In this document: positions 4,543 through 13,718 of the stretch, piece after piece
Position numbering within the stretch: the first letter of the stretch is position 1
Layout of the letters: each line of letters starts with the position of its first letter
NCBI GenBank assembly: GCA_002389045.1
Contig: DGNS01000009.1
Location: 265,948-287,504 of the forward strand
DNA from: Thiotrichaceae bacterium UBA4486
GTDB lineage: Bacteria > Pseudomonadota > Gammaproteobacteria > Eutrophobiales > Eutrophobiaceae
DNA: 21,557 nt
Reading direction: 5' to 3'
The notes under the pieces: model-generated
Seen by the model: the letters and a program-made list of their open reading frames with translations, nothing else
What the model was told of the DNA's origin: nothing
Databases searched by the model: none
Translations under genes and position numbers: made by a program

Positions 4543-7242
4543 TCAGGATAAGTTTTCAATGGTACCCAGCGTGTGCCCTTCCCTGAGCAGTTCAATGAAT
4601 TCCGCTTCGGGTAATGGTTTGCTGAAATAATAGCCCTGCATCTCGTCGCATTCAAACTCCCTGAGCCTGTCCAGTTGTGCCCTGGTCTCCACGCCTTCAG
4701 CCAGCGTCAGAAGATCCATGCTTTTGGCGAGCTTGATGACCGAATTGATCAGTTTTACGGCATGCGGGCTGTTTTCCAGATTACTGACAAAGGAGGCATC
4801 AATCTTCAGCATATCGATCGGGAAACTGGTCAGATAGGCAATATTCGAGTAACCGGTGCCGAAGTCATCAAGTGCTATATGTACTCCCATCTCTCTGAGT
4901 CGGGTCAGTATGGTAATGACCTCATCCGGGTTGGCCATCAGTGTGCTCTCGGTGATCTCTATCTCAAACCACTGCGGTTCAATGTTATGCTGTGCCAGGG
5001 TCCGGCTGATAAATTCATGCAGTTGCTGGTCACGAAATTGCTGTACAGAAATATTCACGGCCACCCGGACGGGTTCATTACCCGCATCGATCCAGTCACG
5101 CAACTGCCGGCACACCTGCCTGATCACCCATTCGCCCAGCGGGATAATCAACCCGCTTCGCTCGGCCAGGCTGATAAATTTGTCGGGTGGTACAAGTTTA
5201 TGACCCGGGCGTTTCCAGCGTACCAGGGCTTCGGCGCCACAGATTTCTCCGCTAGCGATATGTATCTTGGGCTGATAGTGCAGGACCAGTTCATTACGTT
5301 CGATACCATGGCGCAGCGCTGTTTCCAGTTCCAGTCTTTCCACGGCTGATTGGCCCAACTCCGTGGTGAAATAATTGAAATTATTGCGGCCGGTCTCCTT
5401 GGAACGGTACAGCGCCGTATCCGCATCGCGAAGCAGATCATCCGCCGATTGTCCGTCATCGGGAAACAGGCTGATACCGATACTGGCCTCGATATAGACT
5501 TCATCACCGGTGGAGAGCTTGAAAGGACTGGACAGACAGGCGAGTAGATCACGGGCGATATTACCGGCGTCCTCGGCCTTTTGCATATTTTCAATCAGCA
5601 GGACGAATTCATCACCGCCAAGCCTGGCCAGTGTATCTTCCTGGCGCAGGCGCTTGCTCCAGCGACCGGATACGGCGACCAGCAGTTCATCACCAACCGG
5701 ATGTCCGAGGCTGTCATTGATTTTCTTGAAATCATCGAGGTCCATGACCATGATGCCGAGCTTCTTCTCATGGCGATTGGCGTGTTGAATGGCATGCTCG
5801 ACACGCGACTGAAAGAGCAGGCGGTTGGGCAGGTCCGTTAATGGATCGTAATGCGCCAGGTGTTGCAGTCGCGATTCGGTTTCCTTGAGTCGGGTGATAT
5901 CGGTGGAGATACCGATATAATGACTGGCTTGTTCCCGGTCATCATAGACCGCGTTGATACTCATCCACACCGGGTAAATTTCACCGTTTTTACGCCGGTT
6001 CCAGATCTCGCCGCTCCAACGCCCGGTTTTCAGTATATGATCCCACATGACCTCGTAAAAAAGGCGGTCATGCCTGCCTGACCGGAACAGTTGCGGGGTA
6101 TTACCCAGCAGCTCTTCCTCGCTGTAGCCGGTCATTTCCTCCAGCGCTTTGTTGACGAAGAGTATTTTACTGCTCAGATCGGTCACCATCAGACCCTCGC
6201 TGGTGTTGTCGAAGGCACTGGCGAGCAGACGAATGCGTTCAAGCCGATCACGCTGTTCACTGATGTCACTCCAGCAACCGATCACCTCGCGGACCTTGCC
6301 TGCCTCATCATGCAGTATCTTCAGTTCATCATGGACATACCGGATTTGGCCGTCTTTATGCAGAAAGCGGTATTCATGGACCAGGTGATCTTTTTCCGGC
6401 AGAAGCTCCATTCTTTTCAGGCATTGTTCCCGATCCTCCGGATGCAGGTGATTCTCCCAGAATTCCGGATGCAGCGCCTCCTCGATGCTGTAACCGAAAA
6501 TCGTGGTGATACTGTCGCTGATCCATTGTGGCACCATCCGGTTATATTTCGGTATTGTTGAATACAACACCGTCGGCGTCGACGAAAGCAAATGCTTCAG
6601 GCGCGCCTGGTTTTCCCGGGCCGACAGTTCAGCCTGCACGCGCACCGTCACATCGGTGAGTGTGCCCGTGTAACCGACAAGCTCTCCGGACTCATTTTTC
6701 TCGGGATGCCCGACATCGACAACATGCCTGATGCCGAAGTCTTTCAGCCTGATGCGATACTCCTCATGATAGATCTCACCGCGGAGGATGTTCTCTTGTG
6801 ATTTACTGATTACCCGATCGCGGTCATCCTCGTATAGAAACGAGGACCAGCCGCTTTTCATAACCTCTGAACGGGAAATCCCGAGAAGTCTGGTGATATA
6901 GGGATTGACATAGACCAGTTTGCCCGTGTGATCTGTGTGATAAATACCGACCGGGACATTACGTACCAGGTTTCGGTAGCGTTGCTCACTGGCATCCAGT
7001 TGACCACGGACTTTCAAAAGCCGGTTCAAGGCGTCCCTGGTCAGGATATAAATCAGAACGGCGGTGAGAAAAACAAACAGCCAGCCCTTGTAGGTCTGGA
7101 AAATGGTAATGGATTCGACATCACCCGCCAGGAAAATTTCCAGGATCCGGTCACTGACAAGGATCCAGAGAACACCGAAAAGCAGATAGATACCCGCAAC
7201 CCGTAGCGCCTTGCGATTAACATCCGGTTTTACCCTGTCCAT
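4543..7242 (-). CDS. Membrane-bound PAS-GGDEF-EAL c-di-GMP synthase/phosphodiesterase
   Basis: It makes and/or breaks c-di-GMP in response to a sensed signal, at the inner membrane. The 899 residues contain two N-terminal helices (about 12-34 and 51-68) with only a short periplasmic loop, three PAS/PAC units (about 83-205, 210-335, 337-455), a GGDEF domain (about 456-625) and an EAL domain (about 633-890). The synthase site GGDEF (542-546) is intact and so is the inhibitory RxxD site (R533-D536). EAL residues are also intact: E671 in EALVRW, N730, E765, D792-D793 in DDFGTGYS, K813, E849 and Q869. Both activities are therefore possible; which dominates cannot be told. GGATGG precedes the start. 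It heads a two-gene operon. Confidence 0.95.
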   Translation of the reverse strand: MDRVKPDVNRKALRVAGIYLLFGVLWILVSDRILEIFLAGDVESITIFQTYKGWLFVFLTAVLIYILTRDALNRLLKVRGQLDASEQRYRNLVRNVPVGIYHTDHTGKLVYVNPYITRLLGISRSEVMKSGWSSFLYEDDRDRVISKSQENILRGEIYHEEYRIRLKDFGIRHVVDVGHPEKNESGELVGYTGTLTDVTVRVQAELSARENQARLKHLLSSTPTVLYSTIPKYNRMVPQWISDSITTIFGYSIEEALHPEFWENHLHPEDREQCLKRMELLPEKDHLVHEYRFLHKDGQIRYVHDELKILHDEAGKVREVIGCWSDISEQRDRLERIRLLASAFDNTSEGLMVTDLSSKILFVNKALEEMTGYSEEELLGNTPQLFRSGRHDRLFYEVMWDHILKTGRWSGEIWNRRKNGEIYPVWMSINAVYDDREQASHYIGISTDITRLKETESRLQHLAHYDPLTDLPNRLLFQSRVEHAIQHANRHEKKLGIMVMDLDDFKKINDSLGHPVGDELLVAVSGRWSKRLRQEDTLARLGGDEFVLLIENMQKAEDAGNIARDLLACLSSPFKLSTGDEVYIEASIGISLFPDDGQSADDLLRDADTALYRSKETGRNNFNYFTTELGQSAVERLELETALRHGIERNELVLHYQPKIHIASGEICGAEALVRWKRPGHKLVPPDKFISLAERSGLIIPLGEWVIRQVCRQLRDWIDAGNEPVRVAVNISVQQFRDQQLHEFISRTLAQHNIEPQWFEIEITESTLMANPDEVITILTRLREMGVHIALDDFGTGYSNIAYLTSFPIDMLKIDASFVSNLENSPHAVKLINSVIKLAKSMDLLTLAEGVETRAQLDRLREFECDEMQGYYFSKPLPEAEFIELLREGHTLGTIENLS

Positions 7243-7291
7243 CTACTATCCATCCTGTAACATTAGCCGTTGGTACAACTGCCGCCCTGGC

Positions 7292-7324
7292 CGGCAACCT
7301 GTAGGCGGCGCCTCCAGGTTGCCG
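7292..7324. other. Strong hairpin upstream of the GGDEF/EAL gene
   Basis: CGGCAACCTG (7292-7301) and CAGGTTGCCG (7315-7324) are perfect 10-bp arms. Inside, AGGC and GCCT add four pairs after one mismatch, leaving a 3-base loop. No T tract follows on either strand, so a simple terminator is unlikely. It lies 50-82 bases before the minus-strand start at 7242 and could be a leader structure or an isolated extragenic palindrome. Nothing else is supported in 7243-7535 beyond ribosome binding sites. Confidence 0.6.
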
Positions 7325-7535
7325 ATGACCACGATGACTATTTGACCCCATCAGGAAATGTCAATGCAAGCCTCATCTCGCAGCATTCAGTAATTGAAAC
7401 CACTAACCTTGATAATAACACCGTAAATGCGCAGTCTGGCGGCCACGACTTCGGGAGCGGTGAGAGCGCCGGCATCGCCAATCCGCGTTTCCTGTGCTAT
7501 TTTGCCGGGCTACAGAACCGGGGAGCGAAAACCTG

Positions 7536-7997
7536 ATGAAAATACTACTCTGCATGCTGTGCCTGCTTGTTATTAATCCGTGTTATGCCGTCGGTGAGCG
7601 GCATGGACCCAAAGCGATTGAAATCCGTGTTGAAACGGGTACGAAGGATGGAGAGATGGTCTTTGTCCCGGACACGCTGGATTTTGAACGCGGTAAATAC
7701 TACAAACTTGTTCTGCATAATCCGAGTAACAGTGACCATTATTTTTCCTCGGACGGTTTTGTAACCCATATCCATACCACCAAGGTGGAAGTGATGGGTG
7801 CTGACAACACAACGCTGGCCGAAATACACGGTGATGTGCATGACATCGAGCTGAAACCCGGTACCACGGTGGAATGGTTCTTTTACCCCATGCGTAATGG
7901 TGAAAACATGATGCTGCGCTGTCACAAAAACGACCATGAACAAAGAGGCATGATTGGCAGGATCAGCATTTCCGGTCCACCACCTTTCTCAAACTGA
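7536..7997 (+). CDS. Secreted cupredoxin-like copper-binding protein
   Basis: This is a likely periplasmic type 1 copper protein. The start at 7536 gives a clear signal peptide (MKILLCMLCLLVINPCYA, cleaved after A18), with GGAG 10 bases upstream; the longer reading has no signal peptide at its N-terminus. The 153-residue protein has a single cupredoxin fold: FVPDTLDFERGKYYKLVLHNPSNSDHYF with ligand H68, then a C-terminal C129-x4-H134-x4-M139 motif. That spacing matches cupredoxins of the kind often mis-named biphenyl dioxygenase subunits. The role may be electron transfer or copper handling. The stop is only 4 bases from yhbY, so the two are probably co-transcribed, an unusual pairing. Fold confidence is high; role unknown. 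Confidence 0.85.
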   Translation: MKILLCMLCLLVINPCYAVGERHGPKAIEIRVETGTKDGEMVFVPDTLDFERGKYYKLVLHNPSNSDHYFSSDGFVTHIHTTKVEVMGADNTTLAEIHGDVHDIELKPGTTVEWFFYPMRNGENMMLRCHKNDHEQRGMIGRISISGPPPFSN

Positions 7998-8001
7998 TTG
8001 C

Positions 8002-8298
8002 ATGATGCAAAAACTGACTGCCCGGCAAAAAAGCCACCTGAAGAGTCTTTGTCACTCGTTGAAACCGGTGGTTATCGTGGGTCAGAAAGGCTTGCAGGAG
8101 AACGTACTCAACGAGATAGAGCTTGCGCTGGATCACCATGAATTAATCAAGATCAAACTCGGCGCAGACCGGGAGACGCGTAAACAATTCATCTCGGATA
8201 TCGGCGCCCGCACCGGCGCCGAGGTTGTACAAAGCATCGGGCAAACCGCCAGTTTTTACCGCAGGAATAGTGAAGCGCCGGTCATCCGTTTTCCCTGA
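8002..8298 (+). CDS. yhbY: YhbY-type CRM-domain RNA-binding protein
   Basis: This is a small CRS1/YhbY (CRM) domain protein that associates with pre-50S ribosomes. The roughly 98 residues cover the full domain: LTARQKSHLKSLCHSLKPVVIVGQKGL with the diagnostic GxxG-like loop (GQKG), then EIELALDHHELIKIKLGA, and a C-terminal GQTASFYRRN strand. The length equals that of E. coli YhbY. Two adjacent ATG codons (8002 and 8005) could both serve as start; no strong ribosome binding site is present, so translation may be coupled to the cupredoxin gene that ends 4 bases upstream. In many relatives yhbY is beside rlmE-ftsH or greA; neither is here. Confidence 0.93.
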   Translation: MMQKLTARQKSHLKSLCHSLKPVVIVGQKGLQENVLNEIELALDHHELIKIKLGADRETRKQFISDIGARTGAEVVQSIGQTASFYRRNSEAPVIRFP

Positions 8299-8343
8299 GC
8301 GTTATAACAGGTTCACTCCGGCTGTAACGGTCAGATGTGATGT

Positions 8344-9198
8344 TCAATCATCAGGCCGGTTTTCCTGGCCCGAGGAGAAGATCAGCAACCTGTCCATCAT
8401 TCGCGCCGGCAACAATCTTTTCAATACTGCAAACGCATAGGTCGGTTTGGTTACCGCGTAGCGGATTTTCGGCCGCGGGCTTTCCAGCGCATGAATGAGC
8501 CTGTCCAGCACGGCTTCCGGTCCCAGTGTAAACGGCACGACGGCGCCCTCCTTCTTCAGCTTTGCCAGAACCGCGGTGTAAGTGTCACGGTGTACACTGT
8601 GTTCCATATCAATATGTTTTCGCAACATTGCCAGGGCATTGTTTCGAAACTCACTCAGGATCGGACCCGGTTCGATGAGTGACACATGGATTGCGGTATC
8701 CGCCAGCTCGATACGCAGGGTATCGGTGAGTCCTTCCAGGGCAAACTTGCTGGCAATGTAGGCACCGCGGTATTTCAGGGCCATGAAACCAAGTATGGAA
8801 CTGTTCTGGATAATGCGCCCCCCGCCCTGCCTGCGCATGACCGGGATAACCCGGTTGGTCAGTTCGTGGGTGCCAAAAAGATTGACTTCAAATTGTTCAC
8901 GCAGTGCCGCCCGGCTGAGATCCTCGATGGCCCCCGGCTGGCCGTAGGCGCCATTGTTGAACAAACCGTAAAGATCAGCATTGGTCCTGTACAGAATTTC
9001 ATCGACCGCGGCATCGATGGACGATGAATTGGCCAGATCCAGTTGTACCGCCTCAAACCCCTCGGCAAGTAATTGTTCGACGTCTTCGTGTTTGCGCGCG
9101 CCGGCAAAGACCCGGTAACCCCGCTGCTTCAGTCCCCGCGCACAACAGAGTCCTATACCGGAGGAACAACCCGTTATCAGAACGCTGCGAACGCTCAA
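8344..9198 (-). CDS. Short-chain dehydrogenase/reductase
   Basis: This is an NAD(P)-dependent oxidoreductase with classical SDR signatures in 284 residues: cofactor motif TGCSSGIG (9-16), NNGAYG (81-86), S133/S134, and the catalytic Y147-x3-K151. The C-terminal part (RYAVTKPTYAFAVLKRLLPARMMDRLL) is like that of YbbO-type SDRs that act on hydrophobic aldehydes or ketones. The start is a TTG at 9198 that overlaps the stop of the RND pump gene in TTGA, so translation is probably coupled. It is the third gene of an efflux operon, suggesting it modifies a compound related to the pump's substrate, though that is inference. It converges on yhbY with a 45-base gap. Substrate is unknown. Confidence 0.9.
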   Translation of the reverse strand: MSVRSVLITGCSSGIGLCCARGLKQRGYRVFAGARKHEDVEQLLAEGFEAVQLDLANSSSIDAAVDEILYRTNADLYGLFNNGAYGQPGAIEDLSRAALREQFEVNLFGTHELTNRVIPVMRRQGGGRIIQNSSILGFMALKYRGAYIASKFALEGLTDTLRIELADTAIHVSLIEPGPILSEFRNNALAMLRKHIDMEHSVHRDTYTAVLAKLKKEGAVVPFTLGPEAVLDRLIHALESPRPKIRYAVTKPTYAFAVLKRLLPARMMDRLLIFSSGQENRPDD

Positions 9199-12100
9199 CG
9201 GCTGTCTTCCGCCAGTGGTTGTGGTTTCGTGACCGGCTCACCGTAAATCAAGGTGCGTATATCGTCGGCAACAAGATAGAAACACGGCAGGGTCAACAGG
9301 ATCAAGGCGGTGGCAAACATGAGGCCGAAACCCAGGCTGACCGCCATGGGCGAGAGAAATGCTGTTTGCCCGGTGGCGAAAAATATCAGTGGTGAAACAC
9401 CGAGGAAAGTCGTAATGGTGGTTAACAGTATCGGCCGCGCCCGTACACGTCCGGCTTCCACCACTGCATCGATGCGATTCATGCCCTGTGCGCGCATACG
9501 CTTGATAAAATCCACCAGGATCAGGGAGTCATTGACGATAATACCGGAAAGCGCCAGCATGCCCACCACGGACAGGAATTGCAGATTGTAATCAAACAGG
9601 GCATGACCGAAGACCACACCGATGATACCGAAGGGTATGGCGATCATCACCACCAGCGGATCAACCAGTGACTTGAACAGTGCTGTCAGCATGAAAAAGA
9701 TCACAGCCAGGGCAATGATCAGGGCCTGGAACATACCGGCAAATGACTCATCAGCGTCTTTTTTCTCACCGAGAAAAAGCAGCCGGTAATTATCGCCTTT
9801 CAGCCTGGGCGCGAACTGCTCCTCGATCCGGGCGGTCACTTCAAGCGGTGTGGTAATCCGGTCATCGACATCGGCCGTGAGTTTGGCCATGCGGCGGCCG
9901 TCACGCCTGCGGATTTCGTTAAGACCGCGATCAATGGATATATCCGCCACATCACCGAGATAAACCTTCTCACCATTGGCCAGGACGATGGGTAATGCCT
10001 CGAGACTGTCCGACCGAACCCGCATGGTCTCCGGGAAGATGACGCGCACGGGTATGCGGTGTTCGCTCCAGGTCACATGCACGACTTCATTACCAAGAAA
10101 GCCGCTGCGCACCACATCGGCAAGCTGTGACTGGGTCAGACCCAGGCGACGGCCGCGGTCATTCAATTCGTATTTGTACTCCAGCTTGCCCGGTTCCTGG
10201 TCGTGCCTGACATCGTTAACGCCGGACATGGATTGCAGATAGTCACGTAATTCATCGGCTTTTAGCTGCAACAAGTCAATATCCGTACTGACAATGCCCA
10301 CTTCAATGTCATCACCGGCCGGACCGGCATCGGGCTTGAGAATGCTCATGCGTTGCACGCCGGGGAAACGGGCGACGATGTTTCTGACTTCCGCGATGAT
10401 CTCCTCGGCGGAGCGATCACGGGTGCCGTAAGATTCAAAATCAAGACTGACAACCGGCGTGATCCAGTTTTCAATGAATCCCTCAGGTACCGGTTTTTTC
10501 AGATCGACAACAAACTGGATCAGGTTACTGCCGAAACGGAAGCGATTGAAATCGATAAAGGAGATACCGACATTGGTGACCATGGTGTCCAGTTCGTCTT
10601 CGCTCATGACACCGATGATGCGTTGCTCAAGCCGGGTGGCCAGTTCCAGGCTATCTTCCAGGCTGTAGGTATTCGGTGTTTCCAGGTTGACGAAGAACTG
10701 ACCTATTTCCACATGTCCGAACATCTGGAACGGCAACCGGGTCACGGCATAGGTCAGGCTGACTGCAAGCAGGCCAACACTTGCGGCACTGACAAAATAA
10801 CGGTTCAGCACCGACCAGCGCAACAACCGGCAATAGCGGCCAAGAACCTTCTTCCAGTGCACTGATGAAGCGCGTTTTTTATCGACTTTCAGATAATGCC
10901 CGGCATGGGCCGGCAACACGGCAAAAGCTTCGATCAACGACCCCAGCAATGCACAACAAACCACTACGGGTATGACCTTGATGAATTCACCCAGGGTACT
11001 GCCGATGGCAAACATGGGCACGAAGGCGGCGATGGTCGTGAACGTCGAAACAACGACCGGCCAGAATACCTCGGTAGCGCCGAGATGCGCGGCCTGGAAA
11101 CGATCCATGCCTTCTTCCATATGACGATAGACGTTTTCAGTGACGATGATGGCGTCATCGACGATCATGCCCAGCACGATAAGAAAGGCAAACAGGGACA
11201 CCATGTTGATGGTGTAATCGAAATAGAACAGTAAAATGATAGCGAAGAGAAATGACACCGGTATGCCGAACGCGGTGATGAAGGCAACACGGAAATTCAA
11301 CAGTACGTAAAGCGAGAGCAGCACCAGAACCAGCCCCACCAAGCCGGATGACTTGACCGTATTCAGGCGGGTCTTGACGTAACGGGACATGTCGGTGTGG
11401 TGAGCCACGCTGAGACTCACCGGTAATATTTGTTGCAACTCGGCAGACAGTTCCTTGATACGTTCCGATACCCGTATCGTCGAGGCGTCCGCGGTCTTGG
11501 TCACGGTGAGATTCACCGACGGCTGGCCGTTGAAGCGGGCATAGGTTAACGGTTCCTCGAAACGGCGTTCAATATCGGCGAGCTGGCCCAGACGAAGTTG
11601 CCCGCCGTTGGCGTTGGTTCGCAGCACAATGCCGGCAATGGATTCGGGTTCGGGCTCAACACCTTTGCCACGCAGACGGATGTCGCCCTCGCGTGACTTG
11701 ATGGAACCGCCCGGTTGATCAACGAGGTTGTTACGCAGGGCGTTCAACACCGTTTGCAGTGGAACATCCATGGCCGCGAGTTGATGCGGATCGATGGTGA
11801 CCCAGATCTCCCATTCCCGGTCACCGGCTACCCCGACACTGGCCACACCCTCGATTTCCTGCATGCGCCGCCGCACTTCCTCGGCGAGTTCATACAGACG
11901 CGCATTGGAAATATCTCCGAATAGCGTCAGCGTGATCACCGGGAAACGGGTACGAATACGATTCAGTTCGGGTTCCTCGGCAATATCCGGCAGATCATCC
12001 ACACTGTCGAGAATCGTCCGTGCATCGCGCAGAAAATCATCGACATTTGAACCGGGTTTCAGCTTGATATAGATATCGGAAAGACTCTCGTGGCTGATGG

Positions 12101-12344
12101 ACGAGATATAATCGATATCCTGGCTGTTCTCGAATTCCTCCTCCAGCGGCAGGGTGATTTGCTGTTCCACCTCGGCCGGCGAAGCGCCCTCGAACTCGGT
12201 CATGATGTGAACCAGATCGAGATCAACGACCGGAAAGATCTCTTGCGGTAACTGCCGCCACGACAGGATACCCATGATCAGAACGATCACCAGGCTCAGG
12301 TTGACGATGAGCGGATTATTGATTGAATAGCGGATCAGGGACAT
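9195..12344 (-). CDS. RND-family efflux transporter, inner-membrane pump subunit
   Basis: This is an AcrB-like proton antiporter that moves compounds from the periplasm or inner membrane to an outer-membrane channel. The 1049-residue length fits the hydrophobe/amphiphile efflux group. The N-terminus is a membrane helix (IRYSINNPLIVNLSLVIVLIMG), followed by two large periplasmic domains and a TM4 with the paired proton-relay aspartates D396-D397 in GMIVDDAII. The second half repeats the pattern; its TM10 has GIIVNDSLILVDF, where AcrB has a lysine. It lies 71 bases after the adaptor gene and overlaps the SDR gene. No outer-membrane TolC-type gene is in the window, so a shared channel is likely. 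Substrate cannot be told. Confidence 0.93.
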   Translation of the reverse strand: MSLIRYSINNPLIVNLSLVIVLIMGILSWRQLPQEIFPVVDLDLVHIMTEFEGASPAEVEQQITLPLEEEFENSQDIDYISSISHESLSDIYIKLKPGSNVDDFLRDARTILDSVDDLPDIAEEPELNRIRTRFPVITLTLFGDISNARLYELAEEVRRRMQEIEGVASVGVAGDREWEIWVTIDPHQLAAMDVPLQTVLNALRNNLVDQPGGSIKSREGDIRLRGKGVEPEPESIAGIVLRTNANGGQLRLGQLADIERRFEEPLTYARFNGQPSVNLTVTKTADASTIRVSERIKELSAELQQILPVSLSVAHHTDMSRYVKTRLNTVKSSGLVGLVLVLLSLYVLLNFRVAFITAFGIPVSFLFAIILLFYFDYTINMVSLFAFLIVLGMIVDDAIIVTENVYRHMEEGMDRFQAAHLGATEVFWPVVVSTFTTIAAFVPMFAIGSTLGEFIKVIPVVVCCALLGSLIEAFAVLPAHAGHYLKVDKKRASSVHWKKVLGRYCRLLRWSVLNRYFVSAASVGLLAVSLTYAVTRLPFQMFGHVEIGQFFVNLETPNTYSLEDSLELATRLEQRIIGVMSEDELDTMVTNVGISFIDFNRFRFGSNLIQFVVDLKKPVPEGFIENWITPVVSLDFESYGTRDRSAEEIIAEVRNIVARFPGVQRMSILKPDAGPAGDDIEVGIVSTDIDLLQLKADELRDYLQSMSGVNDVRHDQEPGKLEYKYELNDRGRRLGLTQSQLADVVRSGFLGNEVVHVTWSEHRIPVRVIFPETMRVRSDSLEALPIVLANGEKVYLGDVADISIDRGLNEIRRRDGRRMAKLTADVDDRITTPLEVTARIEEQFAPRLKGDNYRLLFLGEKKDADESFAGMFQALIIALAVIFFMLTALFKSLVDPLVVMIAIPFGIIGVVFGHALFDYNLQFLSVVGMLALSGIIVNDSLILVDFIKRMRAQGMNRIDAVVEAGRVRARPILLTTITTFLGVSPLIFFATGQTAFLSPMAVSLGFGLMFATALILLTLPCFYLVADDIRTLIYGEPVTKPQPLAEDSR

Positions 12345-12415
12345 GCGTCGGTTTCTACGGCTACACAGCTGTTATGCCCGATTACCGCCCACATAAGCGC
12401 AGCAGCCTGGCAGAC

Positions 12416-13552
12416 TTATTCCGTTGTTACTTTTTGACCGTCGGCCAGGGCCGCGACATCACTGGCGACCACGATTGCACCACTGTTCACGCCCGCGACA
12501 GACTGAATATCATCCTGCCTCACCAGTTTTTTTACCGGTACACGTTGCAGGCGATCATCCTCGATGACAAAAACATAACTCCTGCCTTCATCGTAAAGAA
12601 TTGCCGACAGCGGCACCGCCGCCACATTCTCCAGCGTGTCACCGGGCAGGCTGACTTCGGCAAGTTGCCCCGGGAAAAGTCCCCGTCCGTCAATGCGAAC
12701 GCGCAGGGCATGGGTCAGGGTGTCCGGTTGCGGATCCGATTCAATGGCCACGATGTGGCCCTGCACGGGTCCCTTCGGGGTTATCACATCCACTTGCTGG
12801 CCAAGCTGTAAGACACTGATCATATCGCTGGTCACTTCAAGGTAGATATCCAGTTGTTCAAGCTGGACGATTTCAACGGCGACCTCACCGGCATTGGCAT
12901 AGTCACCGGTTTCGAAAGTTACCTTGTTTACCGTTGCCGCAAACGGCGCCGTCAATCTCGTCCGTTCCAGGTTTCTGGCTGCCTGGCTTAACCGCGCACG
13001 CTGGCTCTGCAGGCGTGAACCCGCGGTTTCCACACTGTGCCGCAAACGTGATTCCTCGGCTTTCAACTTGAGGACCGCCTGTAGTGCGGCATCGAAATTC
13101 GACTTCGAAGCCAGTGATTCCTGTCCCAAGGTTTGCATCCGACTGACTTCACGCTCCTGGATTTCGCGTTCTTTCACGATCAGTTCCAGTAGCTTTCGAT
13201 CCCGGGCTATGGCCTGCTCTTCCTGTTTCAACAGGGCCTCGGCCTCTTCGTATTTGTCGATGAAATCGCCGTCATCGATTTTCAGGAGCAGGTCACCGGC
13301 CGCAACGCGATTCCCGGGCTCCACCATGCGCTCGATAACCCGGCCGGACAACTCAAAGCGTAACCCGGCATGCCGGGCAGGTTGCAATTTACCCTTGAGC
13401 GTAGTGACCGGCCGTATATCCACTTCTTTCACCTGTGTGGCCAATACACGCGCCACTGGCAGGGGCCGCAATTCGGCCTTGGATTCAGGACGCGACCAGA
13501 CCAGTAACATAACCAGGGTTATGGAAGCGATGATAACGATGAAAATCTTCAT
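12416..13552 (-). CDS. RND efflux periplasmic adaptor (membrane fusion protein)
   Basis: It links the RND pump to an outer-membrane channel. The 378 residues begin with a single hydrophobic anchor (about 3-19) without a lipobox cysteine. Next come a first half-lipoyl segment (LRFELSGRVIERMVEPGNRVAAGDLL), a long charged coiled-coil hairpin (about 100-200), the second half-lipoyl segment (LTAPFAATVNKVTFETGDYA), then beta-barrel and membrane-proximal parts. This order is diagnostic. It is the first gene of adaptor-pump-SDR, divergent from lptD. No Shine-Dalgarno precedes the ATG, and a possible promoter lies very close (13565-13593), so initiation may be from a very short leader. Confidence 0.92.
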   Translation of the reverse strand: MKIFIVIIASITLVMLLVWSRPESKAELRPLPVARVLATQVKEVDIRPVTTLKGKLQPARHAGLRFELSGRVIERMVEPGNRVAAGDLLLKIDDGDFIDKYEEAEALLKQEEQAIARDRKLLELIVKEREIQEREVSRMQTLGQESLASKSNFDAALQAVLKLKAEESRLRHSVETAGSRLQSQRARLSQAARNLERTRLTAPFAATVNKVTFETGDYANAGEVAVEIVQLEQLDIYLEVTSDMISVLQLGQQVDVITPKGPVQGHIVAIESDPQPDTLTHALRVRIDGRGLFPGQLAEVSLPGDTLENVAAVPLSAILYDEGRSYVFVIEDDRLQRVPVKKLVRQDDIQSVAGVNSGAIVVASDVAALADGQKVTTE

Positions 13553-13564
13553 AAACAGCTTTAA

Positions 13565-13593
13565 ATATCAGGCCTAATAAGCCAATCAATCAA
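13565..13593 (-). promoter_or_regulatory. Possible sigma-70 promoter of the efflux operon
   Basis: On the minus strand TTGATT (13593-13588) and TGATAT (13570-13565) are separated by exactly 17 bases. Transcription would begin about 6 bases before the adaptor's ATG, giving a nearly leaderless message, which fits the missing ribosome binding site. The match is modest and unproven. Confidence 0.35.
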
Positions 13594-13718
13594 GAGTTTC
13601 CCGATTAGAATCAATTTACATGACCCTGCTGTAAACATTAACGATCCAGGTAAATCATAGTCGAATCCTGGTCGATTGAATCGGCCTGAGTCGGCTTCGG
13701 GAGCCTGAACATAATTTA

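Noticed and set aside
4675..7206. Several plus-strand open frames of 60-220 codons
   Set aside because: They are antisense shadows of the large PAS-GGDEF-EAL gene, whose domains are unmistakable.
7243..7330. c-di-GMP (GEMM) riboswitch upstream of the GGDEF/EAL gene
   Set aside because: A hairpin is present but the conserved GEMM core and tetraloop receptor sequence are not.
7270..7536. Plus-strand open frame of 88 codons upstream of the cupredoxin
   Set aside because: It passes through the strong hairpin, has unusual composition for a protein, and no start signal.
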